Source of the DNA: an uncultured Caulobacteraceae bacterium
Lineage (GTDB): Bacteria > Pseudomonadota > Alphaproteobacteria > Caulobacterales > Caulobacteraceae
Direction: 5' to 3'
Length of the DNA: 38,319 nucleotides
NCBI GenBank assembly: GCA_903923135.1
Contig: CAIXWN010000089.1
Span: 1-38,319 of the forward strand
Positions 8,402 to 16,932 of the stretch are shown here, piece by piece. Below the pieces are notes generated by a model. It was not told the origin of the DNA and did no database searches. It saw nothing but the letters and a program-made list of their open reading frames with translations. Each line of letters opens with the position of its first letter. The first letter of the stretch is position 1. A program made the position numbers and the translations under genes.

Positions 8402-10183
8402 TCAGATCCCCAGCGTCACCGCATGCAGCCGCGCATAGGCGCCGCCCGCCGCGACCAGGTCGCCGTGACGGCCCTGCTCGACGACCCGGCCTCCCTCGAA
8501 CACCAGGATCCGGTCGGCGCTGCGGATCGTCGACAGGCGGTGGGCGATGATGATCGTGGTGCGCCCGGCCATCAGGTCCTCGGTGGCCGCCTGCACCTGC
8601 ACCTCGGTCTCCACGTCCAGGGACGAGGTCGCCTCGTCGAGCACCAGCACCGGCGCGTCGGCCAGGAACGCCCGGGCCAGAGCCACCCGCTGGCGCTCGC
8701 CGCCGGAGAGCTTCACCCCGCGCTCCCCCACCAGGGTGTCATAGCCTTTCGGCAGGGCGGTGATGAAGTCGTGCGCCCGCGCCCGCCGCGCCGCACGGAC
8801 AATGTCGTCGTGCGGGGCGCCCGGCCGGCCATAGGCGATGTTCTCGGCGATGGTCCGGTGGAACAGCGCCGGGTCCTGCGGCACCACCGCGATCGCCCGC
8901 CTCAGGCTGCCCTGGGTGACCCCGGCGATGTCCTGGCCGTCGATGAGGATCCGCCCGCCGCCCAGGTCGTAGAGCCTCTGGGTGAGCTTGACGAAGGTCG
9001 ACTTGCCCGAGCCGGTGGGACCCACCAGCGCCAGCCGCTCCCGCGGCGCGATGCGCAGGTCGAAGTGCTCATAGAGCGGCGCCGCGGCGGCCTTGTAGCG
9101 GAAGGTGACGTCCTCCAGGACGATCTCTCCCGGGCCGGGGCGGAAGTCGGGCGCGCCCGGGGCGTCGGCCACCTGCGGCTCGGTGCGGGCGTAGCGGGCG
9201 ACGTCCTCCACGTCGGCCAGCCCCCTCTGGGCCATGCGGATGTTGTCGCCCATGTTGCGCAGATAGCCGTGCATAACCCCGTAGGTGGTGATCACGAAGG
9301 CCACGTCCCCGGCGCTGGCCCGGCCCTGCGACCAGCGCAGCACCAGCAGGCCGGTGAGGCCGGCCTGCAGCAGGCTGAGCATCAGGTTCTGCAGCAGCCA
9401 GACGTCGGTGTAGCGGTTCCAGTTGACGATCGTCGCCGCCCGCCAGTCCTCGGTGACGCGGTCGACCCGCGCCGCCTCCCGCGCCTCGGCGCCGAACGCC
9501 TTCACCGTCGGATTGGAGCCCAGGGAGTCGGCCAGGGCGCCGCCGATGCGCGAATCCATGGCCACGGCCCGCATGTTGATCCGGCGCACATAGAGATTGG
9601 TGATCGCCACGGTCGAGCCGATGTACAGCGCCACCATGGCCAGCGAGAAGGCGCCGATCAGGGGCCAGCGCAGGATCATCTGCGCCGAAAGGCCCACCAG
9701 GATCAACAGGGCCGGGCCGATCCAGATCACCACCGAGTCGGCGACCACGTCATAGCCCCACATGGCGCGGGAGAGCCGGCGCACCGTGGCGCCGGCGAAG
9801 GTGTCGGCATGCCAGTCCGCCGAGAAGCCCTGGACACGCCGGAAGCCCTCGTTGGTCATCTCCTGCATGGTGCGCACCGACAGGGGGTTCCAGAACCGCA
9901 TCGCCAGATTGCGGATCAGCCCCACCGAAAGCCCGACGACCACGTAGAAGCCCCACGCCCGCCAGGTCGCCGCGGCGCGGGCGGGCCCGTCCACGGCGGC
10001 GTCCACCAGGGCCTTGGCGGCCTGTGGCACCAGCATCTCGCAGGCGATCGAGATCAGGGTCAGGACCACCGTCGCGGCCAGGAGCGCCCGTCGCCGCCGC
10101 CAGTAGCCGCCGATGAAGGCCAGAACCTGGCTGTTCGACAGCACCCGATGGCGGCCGGCCTCGTCGTCCTCGTACTGCTCCAT
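8402..10183 (-). CDS. ABC exporter, fused permease and ATPase (ABCB/MsbA-type)
   Basis: A 593-residue half-transporter that should act as a homodimer. The N-terminal half has about six hydrophobic segments beginning at FIGGYWRRRRALLAATVVLTL. The C-terminal ATPase has Walker A GPTGSGKS (about 388-395, Lys394), Q-loop VVPQDP, signature LSGGERQRVALARAF and Walker B VLVLDEATSSLD, then an H-loop in IIAHRLSTI. The substrate is not predictable; lipids or hydrophobic compounds are usual. I start at the ATG at 10183; the frame runs on to 10282, and a GTG at 10213 is an alternative. Divergent from ubiA with about 83 bases between. Confidence 0.92.
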   Translation of the reverse strand: MEQYEDDEAGRHRVLSNSQVLAFIGGYWRRRRALLAATVVLTLISIACEMLVPQAAKALVDAAVDGPARAAATWRAWGFYVVVGLSVGLIRNLAMRFWNPLSVRTMQEMTNEGFRRVQGFSADWHADTFAGATVRRLSRAMWGYDVVADSVVIWIGPALLILVGLSAQMILRWPLIGAFSLAMVALYIGSTVAITNLYVRRINMRAVAMDSRIGGALADSLGSNPTVKAFGAEAREAARVDRVTEDWRAATIVNWNRYTDVWLLQNLMLSLLQAGLTGLLVLRWSQGRASAGDVAFVITTYGVMHGYLRNMGDNIRMAQRGLADVEDVARYARTEPQVADAPGAPDFRPGPGEIVLEDVTFRYKAAAAPLYEHFDLRIAPRERLALVGPTGSGKSTFVKLTQRLYDLGGGRILIDGQDIAGVTQGSLRRAIAVVPQDPALFHRTIAENIAYGRPGAPHDDIVRAARRARAHDFITALPKGYDTLVGERGVKLSGGERQRVALARAFLADAPVLVLDEATSSLDVETEVQVQAATEDLMAGRTTIIIAHRLSTIRSADRILVFEGGRVVEQGRHGDLVAAGGAYARLHAVTLGI

Positions 10184-10266
10184 GACCCGAACGCCCGATC
10201 CCTGAGCGCTCACATAACCCGGTTTTTCATGCGATAGAGAGCGCGCCGGGGAGATTCCCCCGGCTG

Positions 10267-11292
10267 TTGACGCAAAAGCCACAGGCCGATCCGCGCTTGA
10301 CCACCCCGCTCCCCGACGCCGCGCCGACGAACTGGGTCGACCGCCACGCGCCCGCGGCCTGGCGGCCCTGGCTGAAGCTGGCCCGCCTGGACCGTCCCAC
10401 CGGCATCTGGCTGCTGATGCTGCCCGGGTGGCAGGGCATCGCCCTGGCCGGGGCCATGCGCGGCCAGGGACCGGACCTGCGCCTGATGGCCCTCTTCGCC
10501 GCCGGCTCGGCGCTCATGCGGGCGGCCGGCTGCGCCTTCAACGACATCGTCGACCGCGACTTCGACGCCCGCGTGGCGCGCACCGCCGGGCGGCCCATCC
10601 CCTCCGGCCAGATCAGCGTCCGCGGGGCCTGGACCTTCCTCGTCGCCTGCGCCCTGGTCAGCCTGGCCATCCTGCTCAGCCTCAATCTGCTGTGCTTCTA
10701 CCTGGGGGTCGGCTCCCTGGCCCTGGTGGCGGCCTATCCGTTCATGAAGCGCATCACCTGGTGGCCGCAGGCCTGGCTCGGCCTCACCTTCAACTGGGGC
10801 GCCCTGATGGGCTTCGGCGCGGCGCTCCGCGGACCGTCGACGGCCTTCACCCTGGCGGTGCTGGCCGGCGCCCGCCTGCAGGGGGCCAGCCTCTCCGCCC
10901 TGGCCGCGCCGCTGTCCTGGCCGCCGGTCCTGCTCTACGCCTCGGGCGTCTTCTGGACCCTGGGCTACGACACCATCTACGCCCTGCAGGACATGGAGGA
11001 TGACGCCCTGATCGGGGTGAAGTCCTCGGCCCTGCGGCTGGGGGCGGAGGCGCCGGCCGGCGTGCGGGCCTTCTACGCCATCAGCCTGGCCCTGGCCCTG
11101 CTGGCCGGCTGGACCGGCGGCCTGGGGCTGGCCTTCACCGCGGCCGCGGCGCTCCCCGGCCTGCATCTGGCCTGGCAGACCCGTCGCCTGCGGCTGGACG
11201 ACCCCGCCGGCGCCCTGCGGCTGTTCAAGGCCAACACCCTCACCGGCCTGCTGCTCTTCGCCGCCATCGTCGCGGGGGCCTGGCGCGCCTGA
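10267..11292 (+). CDS. ubiA: 4-hydroxybenzoate polyprenyltransferase
   Basis: Prenylates 4-hydroxybenzoate in ubiquinone biosynthesis at the inner membrane, supplying the quinone used by the bc1 complex encoded nearby. The first aspartate-rich motif is N-D-I-V-D-R-D-F-D (92-100), followed by ARTAGRPIPSG. The second is DTIYALQDMEDD near base 10970, then GVKSSALRLG. About eight hydrophobic helices. The protein is long (341 residues) because the only plausible start is a TTG at 10267 with a weak GGGGAG upstream; another TTG at 10297 would shorten it by 10 residues. The N-terminal LPDAAPTNWVDRHAP stretch looks genuine. It ends convergently with the next gene, 20 bases away. Confidence 0.93.
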   Translation: MTQKPQADPRLTTPLPDAAPTNWVDRHAPAAWRPWLKLARLDRPTGIWLLMLPGWQGIALAGAMRGQGPDLRLMALFAAGSALMRAAGCAFNDIVDRDFDARVARTAGRPIPSGQISVRGAWTFLVACALVSLAILLSLNLLCFYLGVGSLALVAAYPFMKRITWWPQAWLGLTFNWGALMGFGAALRGPSTAFTLAVLAGARLQGASLSALAAPLSWPPVLLYASGVFWTLGYDTIYALQDMEDDALIGVKSSALRLGAEAPAGVRAFYAISLALALLAGWTGGLGLAFTAAAALPGLHLAWQTRRLRLDDPAGALRLFKANTLTGLLLFAAIVAGAWRA

Positions 11293-11312
11293 AGCGCGGC
11301 GCCGACCCGGCG

Positions 11313-12086
11313 TCAGAAGGTGTGCTGAAGGCCGATGTAGTAGGAGAACTGGTTGGCGTGCGGATTGATCAGGCCGCGGCCGGCCGACAGCAGCAGGTGA
11401 TAGTGCTCGGTGAAATCATAGGTGACGCCGACGTTGAAACCCCCACCGTCGCGGCCGTCGGTCTCGTCGTGGGTCTGATAGAAAAGCTCGCCGCCGAGGC
11501 TGAGGCGCTTGGTGAGGCGCTTCTGCAGCAGCCAGCCGGCGAACCAGTAGTTGCAGTTGCCCGGGCCGGGGTTGATCCAGTATCCGCCCCCGCCATAGGT
11601 GGTCCAGTCGCCGAAGTCCTTCTCCAGCCACAGCGGCAGGAAGGCGCGGACATAGCCGGCGCCCAGGTCCGCGCTGGCCTTGCCGGTGGGAACCTCGATC
11701 AGCGGGAAGATGGCGATCTGGGGCCAGTTCCGGGCGCTCCTGGGCCCCCTTTCCGGATTGAACAGCCGGTACTTCACCCCCAGTTCCACATCCCCCGCGC
11801 CCACGTTCAGCCCGCCCCCTGGGGGCGCGTCGAAGGCGAGCGGCACGATGACGTGAAGCTGGGTGTCCGGCGCGACGCCGTAGTTGACTTCCACCCCGGC
11901 CAGGATCCCGTTGGTGTCGTCCTCGGCGTCGATGCGGTTTGAAAAGCCGTAGACCTCCCAGTGGCCGGTATCGACCGGAACCGGATCGTCGGTGAAGAAG
12001 GGCGGGCCGGCCCAGGCGAGGGCGGGAACGAGGACCCCGATCGCCACCACCGCGGCGAGCAGGCGCTTGATGGTCCCAGACGCCAT
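11313..12086 (-). CDS. outer-membrane protein of the phenol MetA-pathway family
   Basis: A 257-residue protein with a signal peptide (TIKRLLAAVVAIGVLVPALAWA, cleaved near PALAWA-GPP) and alternating strands rich in Gly, Tyr and Phe ending in a terminal Phe (IGLQHTF), so probably an outer-membrane beta barrel. The opening GPPFFTDDPVPVDTGHWEVYGF and the ELGVKYRLF block recall the 'MetA-pathway of phenol degradation' putative transporter family. I start at ATG 12086 (GAAGGA just upstream); a TTG at 12104 also exists. It lies 135 bases downstream of, and codirectional with, the last gene of the catabolic unit. A small hairpin (12106-12124, 7-base arms) separates them, so it may be an independent gene. 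Role in uptake is inference. Confidence 0.65.
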   Translation of the reverse strand: MASGTIKRLLAAVVAIGVLVPALAWAGPPFFTDDPVPVDTGHWEVYGFSNRIDAEDDTNGILAGVEVNYGVAPDTQLHVIVPLAFDAPPGGGLNVGAGDVELGVKYRLFNPERGPRSARNWPQIAIFPLIEVPTGKASADLGAGYVRAFLPLWLEKDFGDWTTYGGGGYWINPGPGNCNYWFAGWLLQKRLTKRLSLGGELFYQTHDETDGRDGGGFNVGVTYDFTEHYHLLLSAGRGLINPHANQFSYYIGLQHTF

Positions 12087-12221
12087 CGATCCTTCATCCC
12101 GCAAGGGCCGTGTCGTCCACGGCCGGGCAACCCGTCCCCTGAGGCGCCGCCTGCAGCGCCACGCCCCGGCTAGGACCGACGGCGCCCTGCGGCCATGACC
12201 TGTATCAACTTCTTCAGATCG

Positions 12222-13043
12222 TCAGTCGCGCGCCCAGGCAAGGGCTTCGGGGGAGGCGGCCCAGCGGATGGCGTTCTCCAGCAGCCGCCGATAGTTGGCG
12301 TCCTCATAGGTCGACGGCCCGTCGCCGGGCTGCAGATAGACCAGGGGGCTGTTGCGGGCCCGCTTGGTCCAGCCGATCAGGTTCGAACCGTCGGCGTGGC
12401 GCCAGCCCTCGTTGGAGAACATCCGGCCGTTGACCGCCTGGCTCGCCGAATAGAAGCCGTCCCGGGTGAACGCCGCATCCGAAGCCAGCAGCGGCTGAAC
12501 CAGATCGTCGAACACCTCGCCCAGATAGAGCTCGTCGGTGAGGCGGAAGCTCGCCGGCACCCCGGCGGTCACCGGATGGGCCGGGTCGAGCACCGTCACC
12601 TGGTGCTCGACACCGTGCCGGTAGCCGGAGTCGGGCCGCTCGGCGCCGCGCAGGGGCCCGGGCCGATAGAGGAACCGCCCGCCGAGCAGTTCGGCGTACT
12701 CCGGCCACGCCGGCCAGCCGGCGATGGCGTGATGCAGGGCGACGACGCCCTTGCCCTCATCCAGCAGCGCCAGCAGGCCGGCCTTGAACGCCGGGTCCGG
12801 CTCGACATAGCCCGGCCGCTCCGGCGCGGCGAAATCCAGGCCGGGCATGTCGTAGAGCACCAGGGCGTCGAAACCCCTCATGCCGTCCGGGGTCATCAGC
12901 CGCTGCGCCGCCGGCTGTTCGACCAGGGTGCAGGCGATGCCCGGCAGGGTGTCGAACATCGCCATGAACGGATCGCGCAGATAGGGGTGACCCTTGGCGA
13001 CGATCAGGGCGTTCAGCGGTTCGCCGTAGCGGATGGCGGGCAT
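12222..13043 (-). CDS. ThuA-like domain protein (first copy)
   Basis: The 273-residue protein has the ThuA (trehalose utilisation, class I glutamine amidotransferase-like) fold. Indicators are LNALIVAKGHPY, the FDALVLYDMPG strand, EGKGVVALHHAIAGWPAWPEYAELLGG, and a late PLVYLQPGDGPSTYEDANYRRLLENAIRWAAS block typical of ThuA domains. ThuA proteins are linked to sugar or glycoside modification, but their chemistry is poorly known. Here it is the last gene of an eight-gene unit with oxygenases and dehydrogenases, 18 bases after the reductase gene, so a role in the same catabolic route is likely. A second, more distant ThuA protein lies at 33024-33794. Confidence 0.8.
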   Translation of the reverse strand: MPAIRYGEPLNALIVAKGHPYLRDPFMAMFDTLPGIACTLVEQPAAQRLMTPDGMRGFDALVLYDMPGLDFAAPERPGYVEPDPAFKAGLLALLDEGKGVVALHHAIAGWPAWPEYAELLGGRFLYRPGPLRGAERPDSGYRHGVEHQVTVLDPAHPVTAGVPASFRLTDELYLGEVFDDLVQPLLASDAAFTRDGFYSASQAVNGRMFSNEGWRHADGSNLIGWTKRARNSPLVYLQPGDGPSTYEDANYRRLLENAIRWAASPEALAWARD

Positions 13044-13061
13044 GGGCGGGACCCTCCCGGG

Positions 13062-14063
13062 CTAGAGCTTCAGAAGCTGCTTGCCGAAGTTCTCGCCCAG
13101 GAACAGCCGCTTGAGCGTGTTGGGCGCGTTCTCCAGGCCGTGCTGGATGTCTTCCTTGTAGCGCAGCCGGCCGGCGCGGATCCACTCGACCAGCCGCCCG
13201 CGGGCCCAGGCCGCCTCGCCCATGAAGTCGGTGAGGATGAACCCCTCCATCGAGGCGCGCTTGAAGATCAGGTTGAAGTAGTTCTCCGGGCCGGCGGGCA
13301 TCTGGCCGAGCTCGTAACGCGAGATGCCGCCGCAGACGACCACGCGGGCGTGCATGGCCAGCTGGGCCAGCAGGATGTTGAGCGCCGGGCCGCCGACATT
13401 GTCCCACAGCACGTCCACCCCGTCGGGGGCCGCGGCGCGGGCCTGTTCGCGGATGTCGCCGGCCTTGTAGTCGATGGCGGCGTCGAAACCGAGTTCCTCG
13501 ACCAGCCAGGCGCACTTGGCCGCGCCGCCCGCCACGCCCACGACCCGGCAGCCGGCGATCTTGCCGATCTGGCCGACGACGGAGCCCGTGGCGCCTGCCG
13601 CCCCGGTCACCACCAGGGTGTCGCCGGCGAAGGGCTTGCCGATCTTGTTCAGGCCGAAGAAGGCGGTCAGGCCGGTGGTGCCCAGAACGCCCAGATTGGC
13701 GGTCAGCAGGTCGTCGTCGGCCACCTTGAGCAGGTCCTTGGCGGGCAGGGTCGCATAGTCCTGCCAGCGCAGCATGCCGGTGACCTTGTCGCCCGGCGCG
13801 AAGCCGGGGGCGCCGGAGGCGACCACCTCGCCCAGGCCGCCGCCGCGCATCACCTCGCCGATCTCGGTGGGCGCGACATAGCCGCCGATGTTCTCCATCC
13901 AGCCCTTCTGGGCCGGATCGAAGGCCAGATAGAGCGTCTTGACCAGCACCTCGCCCTCCCCGGGGGCTACGACGGGAGTTTCCACCAGCTTGAAGTCGTC
14001 GTCGATCAGGCTGCGGCCATTGGGGCGGCCGTTGATCAGCCATTGGCGATTGGTCAGAGTCAT
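13062..14063 (-). CDS. zinc-independent medium-chain NADP-dependent oxidoreductase
   Basis: A 333-residue member of the leukotriene B4 dehydrogenase / prostaglandin reductase / CurA branch of medium-chain reductases, which reduce the C=C bond of enones with NADPH. The N-terminus NRQWLINGRPNGR and the LAFDPAQKGWM block are characteristic. LGTTGLTAFFGL is followed by the nucleotide-binding GAAGATGSVVGQ, and NVGGPALN marks the later core. No structural-zinc cysteine cluster is seen. Start is ATG 14063; the frame extends further upstream only as overlap with the next gene. It lies 44 bases after the VOC gene in the same unit. Likely job: reducing an alpha,beta-unsaturated ketone intermediate. Confidence 0.9.
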   Translation of the reverse strand: MTLTNRQWLINGRPNGRSLIDDDFKLVETPVVAPGEGEVLVKTLYLAFDPAQKGWMENIGGYVAPTEIGEVMRGGGLGEVVASGAPGFAPGDKVTGMLRWQDYATLPAKDLLKVADDDLLTANLGVLGTTGLTAFFGLNKIGKPFAGDTLVVTGAAGATGSVVGQIGKIAGCRVVGVAGGAAKCAWLVEELGFDAAIDYKAGDIREQARAAAPDGVDVLWDNVGGPALNILLAQLAMHARVVVCGGISRYELGQMPAGPENYFNLIFKRASMEGFILTDFMGEAAWARGRLVEWIRAGRLRYKEDIQHGLENAPNTLKRLFLGENFGKQLLKL

Positions 14064-14107
14064 CTGTGGAATCCTGGGGGTTCGGGTGTCTGGGGTGTTG
14101 GCAGGGG

Positions 14108-14647
14108 TCAGCCGAGGCGGCGGAACGGCTCGGAGCCGTCCCAGCCCCGCGCCGCCTCGCGCATCATGGCGAACAGGCCGCGGGTGGCCGGGCCGGGCTT
14201 GAGGATCTCCACCAGGGTGCCGGGGCCGCCGCCGGTGTCGACATAGATCACCTCGCCGCCGCCGGCGACCTGGCCCTCCTGGGCGACCGCGGCGCCGGCC
14301 GCCGCGCACACCGCGCGGGCGTGGGCCATGTCGTCCACCAGGATGCAGACGTGCTGCAGCCCCTCGTGCCCGGCGTCGCGCCAGGCCTTGTAGATCGATG
14401 GCGCGTCGTTGTGCTGGCGGATCAGCTCGATCTGCATGTCGCCCCAGTAGCCGAGCGCCATGGAGAAATGCACGTCGGAGGGGGCGCCGCGATACTTGCA
14501 GTCAGCCAGCCGCACATCGTCGATGGCGAAGAACGGGCCGGCGCCCATGACCTCGATCCAGAACTTCAGGGCGGCGTCGAAGTCCGCCGGCACGAAGGCC
14601 AGCTGCATGATCTCGCCGAGGTCGGTGATCCGGGCGGGGCGGCTCAT
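14108..14647 (-). CDS. VOC (glyoxalase/extradiol dioxygenase superfamily) protein
   Basis: A 179-residue protein with two beta-alpha-beta-beta-beta modules: the first around MQLAFVPADFDAALKFWIEVMG, the second around QHVCILVDDMAHARAVCAAAG. Candidate metal ligands are Gln in MQLAFV (usually His), Glu in QIELI, His in QHVCILV and Glu in LVEILKP, resembling glyoxalase I or methylmalonyl-CoA epimerase-type members more than ring-cleaving dioxygenases. Its ATG overlaps the stop of the upstream Rieske gene (ATGA), so the two are translated together. The reaction cannot be named: isomerisation, epimerisation or lyase activity on an oxygenated product are options. Confidence 0.8.
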   Translation of the reverse strand: MSRPARITDLGEIMQLAFVPADFDAALKFWIEVMGAGPFFAIDDVRLADCKYRGAPSDVHFSMALGYWGDMQIELIRQHNDAPSIYKAWRDAGHEGLQHVCILVDDMAHARAVCAAAGAAVAQEGQVAGGGEVIYVDTGGGPGTLVEILKPGPATRGLFAMMREAARGWDGSEPFRRLG

Positions 14648-15891
14648 TCGGCGGCTTCCTTCAGCGGGGGCGGGTTTGCCGCGATGTCGGGAAGCGGCAT
14701 GCCGATGGCGGCCGCCAGGGTCCGGTGGACGTTCTGCAGGCTGATCTCCTGGCGGCCGTAGATCACCGTCGATCCCGCCGGCATGGCGATCAGGTTCCGG
14801 TAGCCCTCGGCCGAGACCACATAGTCCTCGGTGGCCACCACATGCGCCGTGGCGTCCCAGGCGTCCTCGACCTCCTTGCGGTGTTCGGCGGTCTTCACCC
14901 CGCCGGGTGCGTAGATGGTCTTGTAGGTGGTCGTCTCGCCGGGAGTCTCGCCGGGGAAGTGGCGGAACAGGGTGTAGTAGCGTTTGCCCGGCGACACCGC
15001 CCCGGCAAACAGGATGGTGTTGGGGAAGATGTAGTGAATGCCCCCCAGGGCGTCGTCGACGCCCCAGTCCTCCTCGGCCTTGTCCAGCCACGCTTCCAGC
15101 TCACGGCCGACGAACAGCACCCGGTGGTGGGGTCCGAACCCGTCATAGACGGTGATGTCGTTGCGGAAATAGGGGGCCAGGGTCTGCTTGTGCAGGGCGG
15201 CGAAGTGGTAGCCCTCGCCATAGGTGTCCAGGGCGTACTTCCAGTTGGACGCCACCTTGAGCACGCCGTCCTTCACCCGCTCGGCCTTGTCCAGCTCCAG
15301 CAGCTCCAGCTGTGGTCCGAACGCGCCCAGGTGGGCGTCAATATCCATCGTCGAGCCTGGCGTCGCCTGGACGAAGACCAGGCCGTAGCGCTCGGCCGCA
15401 GGCACGGCGATCAGGTGCTTGCTCGCCCCCAGGGCGCTGGCGCCGCGGGCGTCGGTGAAGCGCTCGGCCTCGGGCGCGGCGGCCATGCGCCCGTCGTTGG
15501 CGTAGGACCAGCCGTGGAACCAGCAGGTGAACAGATTGGCCTTGCCCTGGGTCTCGCGCACCAGCCGCGCCCCCCGGTGCAGGCAGACATTGAGAAAGGC
15601 CCGCACCTCACCGTCTCGGCCGCGCACGACGACGATCGGCGCGCCGGTCTCGTCGAAGGTGCGGAACTGTCCGGGCTCGCGGATGTCGCTGGACAGGCAC
15701 GCCACCACGGGGGTCTCGCGGAACAGCTTCTGGCGCTCCGCCGCGTGGCGCGCCGGGTCGGTGTAGACCGAGACGGTGTTGCGCATGGCCGAATCGGCCA
15801 GGTCGCTGGTGGTGTTGCGGATGTGGTCCACGATCCGCCGCCCCAGACCCAGCCGGGTCTGGTGCAGGCGTTCGGCGAAGGTCTCGGTCAT
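14644..15891 (-). CDS. Rieske non-heme iron oxygenase, catalytic (alpha) subunit (first)
   Basis: The 415-residue protein binds a Rieske cluster through C-L-H (Cys103, His105) and C-W-F-H (Cys123, His126). The mononuclear iron site is set by D-T-Y-G-E-G-Y-H-F-A-A-L-H (His229, His234), preceded by SNWK, with a later acidic ligand probable in the ATEDYV region. This architecture fits aromatic ring hydroxylases and O- or N-demethylases. No beta subunit, ferredoxin or reductase is encoded nearby, so it is probably a single-component alpha-only enzyme using a reductase from elsewhere. It lies 29 bases after E1-beta and is coupled to the VOC gene. It differs clearly from the second Rieske protein (29436-30698), so they are not recent duplicates. 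Confidence 0.92.
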   Translation of the reverse strand: MTETFAERLHQTRLGLGRRIVDHIRNTTSDLADSAMRNTVSVYTDPARHAAERQKLFRETPVVACLSSDIREPGQFRTFDETGAPIVVVRGRDGEVRAFLNVCLHRGARLVRETQGKANLFTCWFHGWSYANDGRMAAAPEAERFTDARGASALGASKHLIAVPAAERYGLVFVQATPGSTMDIDAHLGAFGPQLELLELDKAERVKDGVLKVASNWKYALDTYGEGYHFAALHKQTLAPYFRNDITVYDGFGPHHRVLFVGRELEAWLDKAEEDWGVDDALGGIHYIFPNTILFAGAVSPGKRYYTLFRHFPGETPGETTTYKTIYAPGGVKTAEHRKEVEDAWDATAHVVATEDYVVSAEGYRNLIAMPAGSTVIYGRQEISLQNVHRTLAAAIGMPLPDIAANPPPLKEAAE

Positions 15892-15920
15892 GTTCGGCTC
15901 CCCACGCGGTGTCGGGCGGT

Positions 15921-16931
15921 TCAGCTGTAGGCCAGCACCGCCCGGGCGGCCTCCTCGATCCGGCGAGGATTGGGCATGTATTCATCCTCGAGGTTCGGAG
16001 CGAACGGGACGGGGGTGTGCGGGCAGGTGACCTTGCCGATCGGCGCCTTGAGCGAGCGGAAGCCCTTGTCCGCCACCAGCGAGGCGATGTCCGCCGCCAG
16101 GCCGCAGCGGGGCGGGCTCTCGTCCACCACCACCAGCCGGCCGGTCTTGGCCACGCTTTCCAGAATGGTGTCCTCGTCCAGGGGCGAGGTGGTGCGCGGG
16201 TCGATCACCTCGACGCTGATCCCGTCGGCGGCCAGGGTGTTGGCCACGGCCAGGGCGCGCGGCACCATGGCTCCGAAGGCGACGAAGGTGATGTCCTTGC
16301 CCTCACGGACAATGTTGGCCTCGCCGAAGGCGATCCGGTAGGCCTCGTCGGGAACCTCGCCCTCCATGTCGTAGAGGACCTTGGATTCCATGAAGATCAC
16401 CGGGTCGTCGTCGCGGATGGCGCTGATCAGCAGGCCCTTGGCGTCATAGGGATTGGCCGGCATCACCACCTTCAGGCCGGGCACCATGGTGAACAGGGGG
16501 TGCAGGGTCTGGCTGTGCTGGGCCCCGCCGCGGAACCCCGCGCCGATGGCGGTGCGGATGACCATGGGGGTCTTGGCCTTGCCACCGAACATGTAGCGGA
16601 ACTTGGCGGCCTGGTTGTAGATCTGGTCGAAACAGACGCCGACGAAGTCGACGAACATGATCTCGGCCACCGGGCGCATGCCGGTCACCGCGGCGCCAGA
16701 CGCCGCGCCGATGATGGCGCTCTCGCTGATCGGGGTGTCCAGCACCCGGGTCGGGCCGAACTCCTTGTAAAGCCCGCCGGTGAGGCCGAAGACGCCGCCG
16801 ACGCCGCCGGTCTCGCCCGAGGCGCCGTGACCGCCGGCCACGTCCTCGCCCAGGACGATCACATTGGGATCGCGGCGCATTTCCTGACGGAGCGCCTCAT
16901 TGATCGCCTGACGATAGGATTTTTTGGACAT
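15921..16931 (-). CDS. 2-oxoacid dehydrogenase E1 component, beta subunit (acetoin dehydrogenase-like)
   Basis: The 336-residue protein is the transketolase-type pyrimidine-binding and C-terminal half of a heterotetrameric ThDP-dependent E1. It opens with MSKKSYRQAINEALRQEM and the VIVLGEDVAGG strand, then carries RVLDTPISESAIIGAASGAA, the IRTAIGAGFRGGAQHSQTLH loop and the C-terminal SVEVIDPRTTSPLDEDTIL segment. The closest named families are pyruvate and acetoin dehydrogenase beta subunits. It starts one base after the alpha-subunit stop. No E2 or E3 gene is in the window. The probable role is decarboxylation of a 2-oxoacid or alpha-diketone-like intermediate. Confidence 0.93.
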   Translation of the reverse strand: MSKKSYRQAINEALRQEMRRDPNVIVLGEDVAGGHGASGETGGVGGVFGLTGGLYKEFGPTRVLDTPISESAIIGAASGAAVTGMRPVAEIMFVDFVGVCFDQIYNQAAKFRYMFGGKAKTPMVIRTAIGAGFRGGAQHSQTLHPLFTMVPGLKVVMPANPYDAKGLLISAIRDDDPVIFMESKVLYDMEGEVPDEAYRIAFGEANIVREGKDITFVAFGAMVPRALAVANTLAADGISVEVIDPRTTSPLDEDTILESVAKTGRLVVVDESPPRCGLAADIASLVADKGFRSLKAPIGKVTCPHTPVPFAPNLEDEYMPNPRRIEEAARAVLAYS

Positions 16932-16932
16932 T

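Noticed and set aside
8189-10237. 682-codon plus-strand frame opposite the ABC exporter
   Set aside because: It has no recognisable domain, and the minus strand encodes all ABC motifs in order. Read as an antisense shadow.
8373-10284. 14-base match CGCAAAAGCCACAG at 8373-8386 and 10271-10284
   Set aside because: A few such matches are expected by chance in 38 kb, and one copy is coding (start of ubiA).
12195-14246. 683-codon plus-strand frame opposite the reductase and ThuA genes
   Set aside because: Antisense shadow of two genes with clear family signatures; it crosses their intergenic boundary without any structure of its own.
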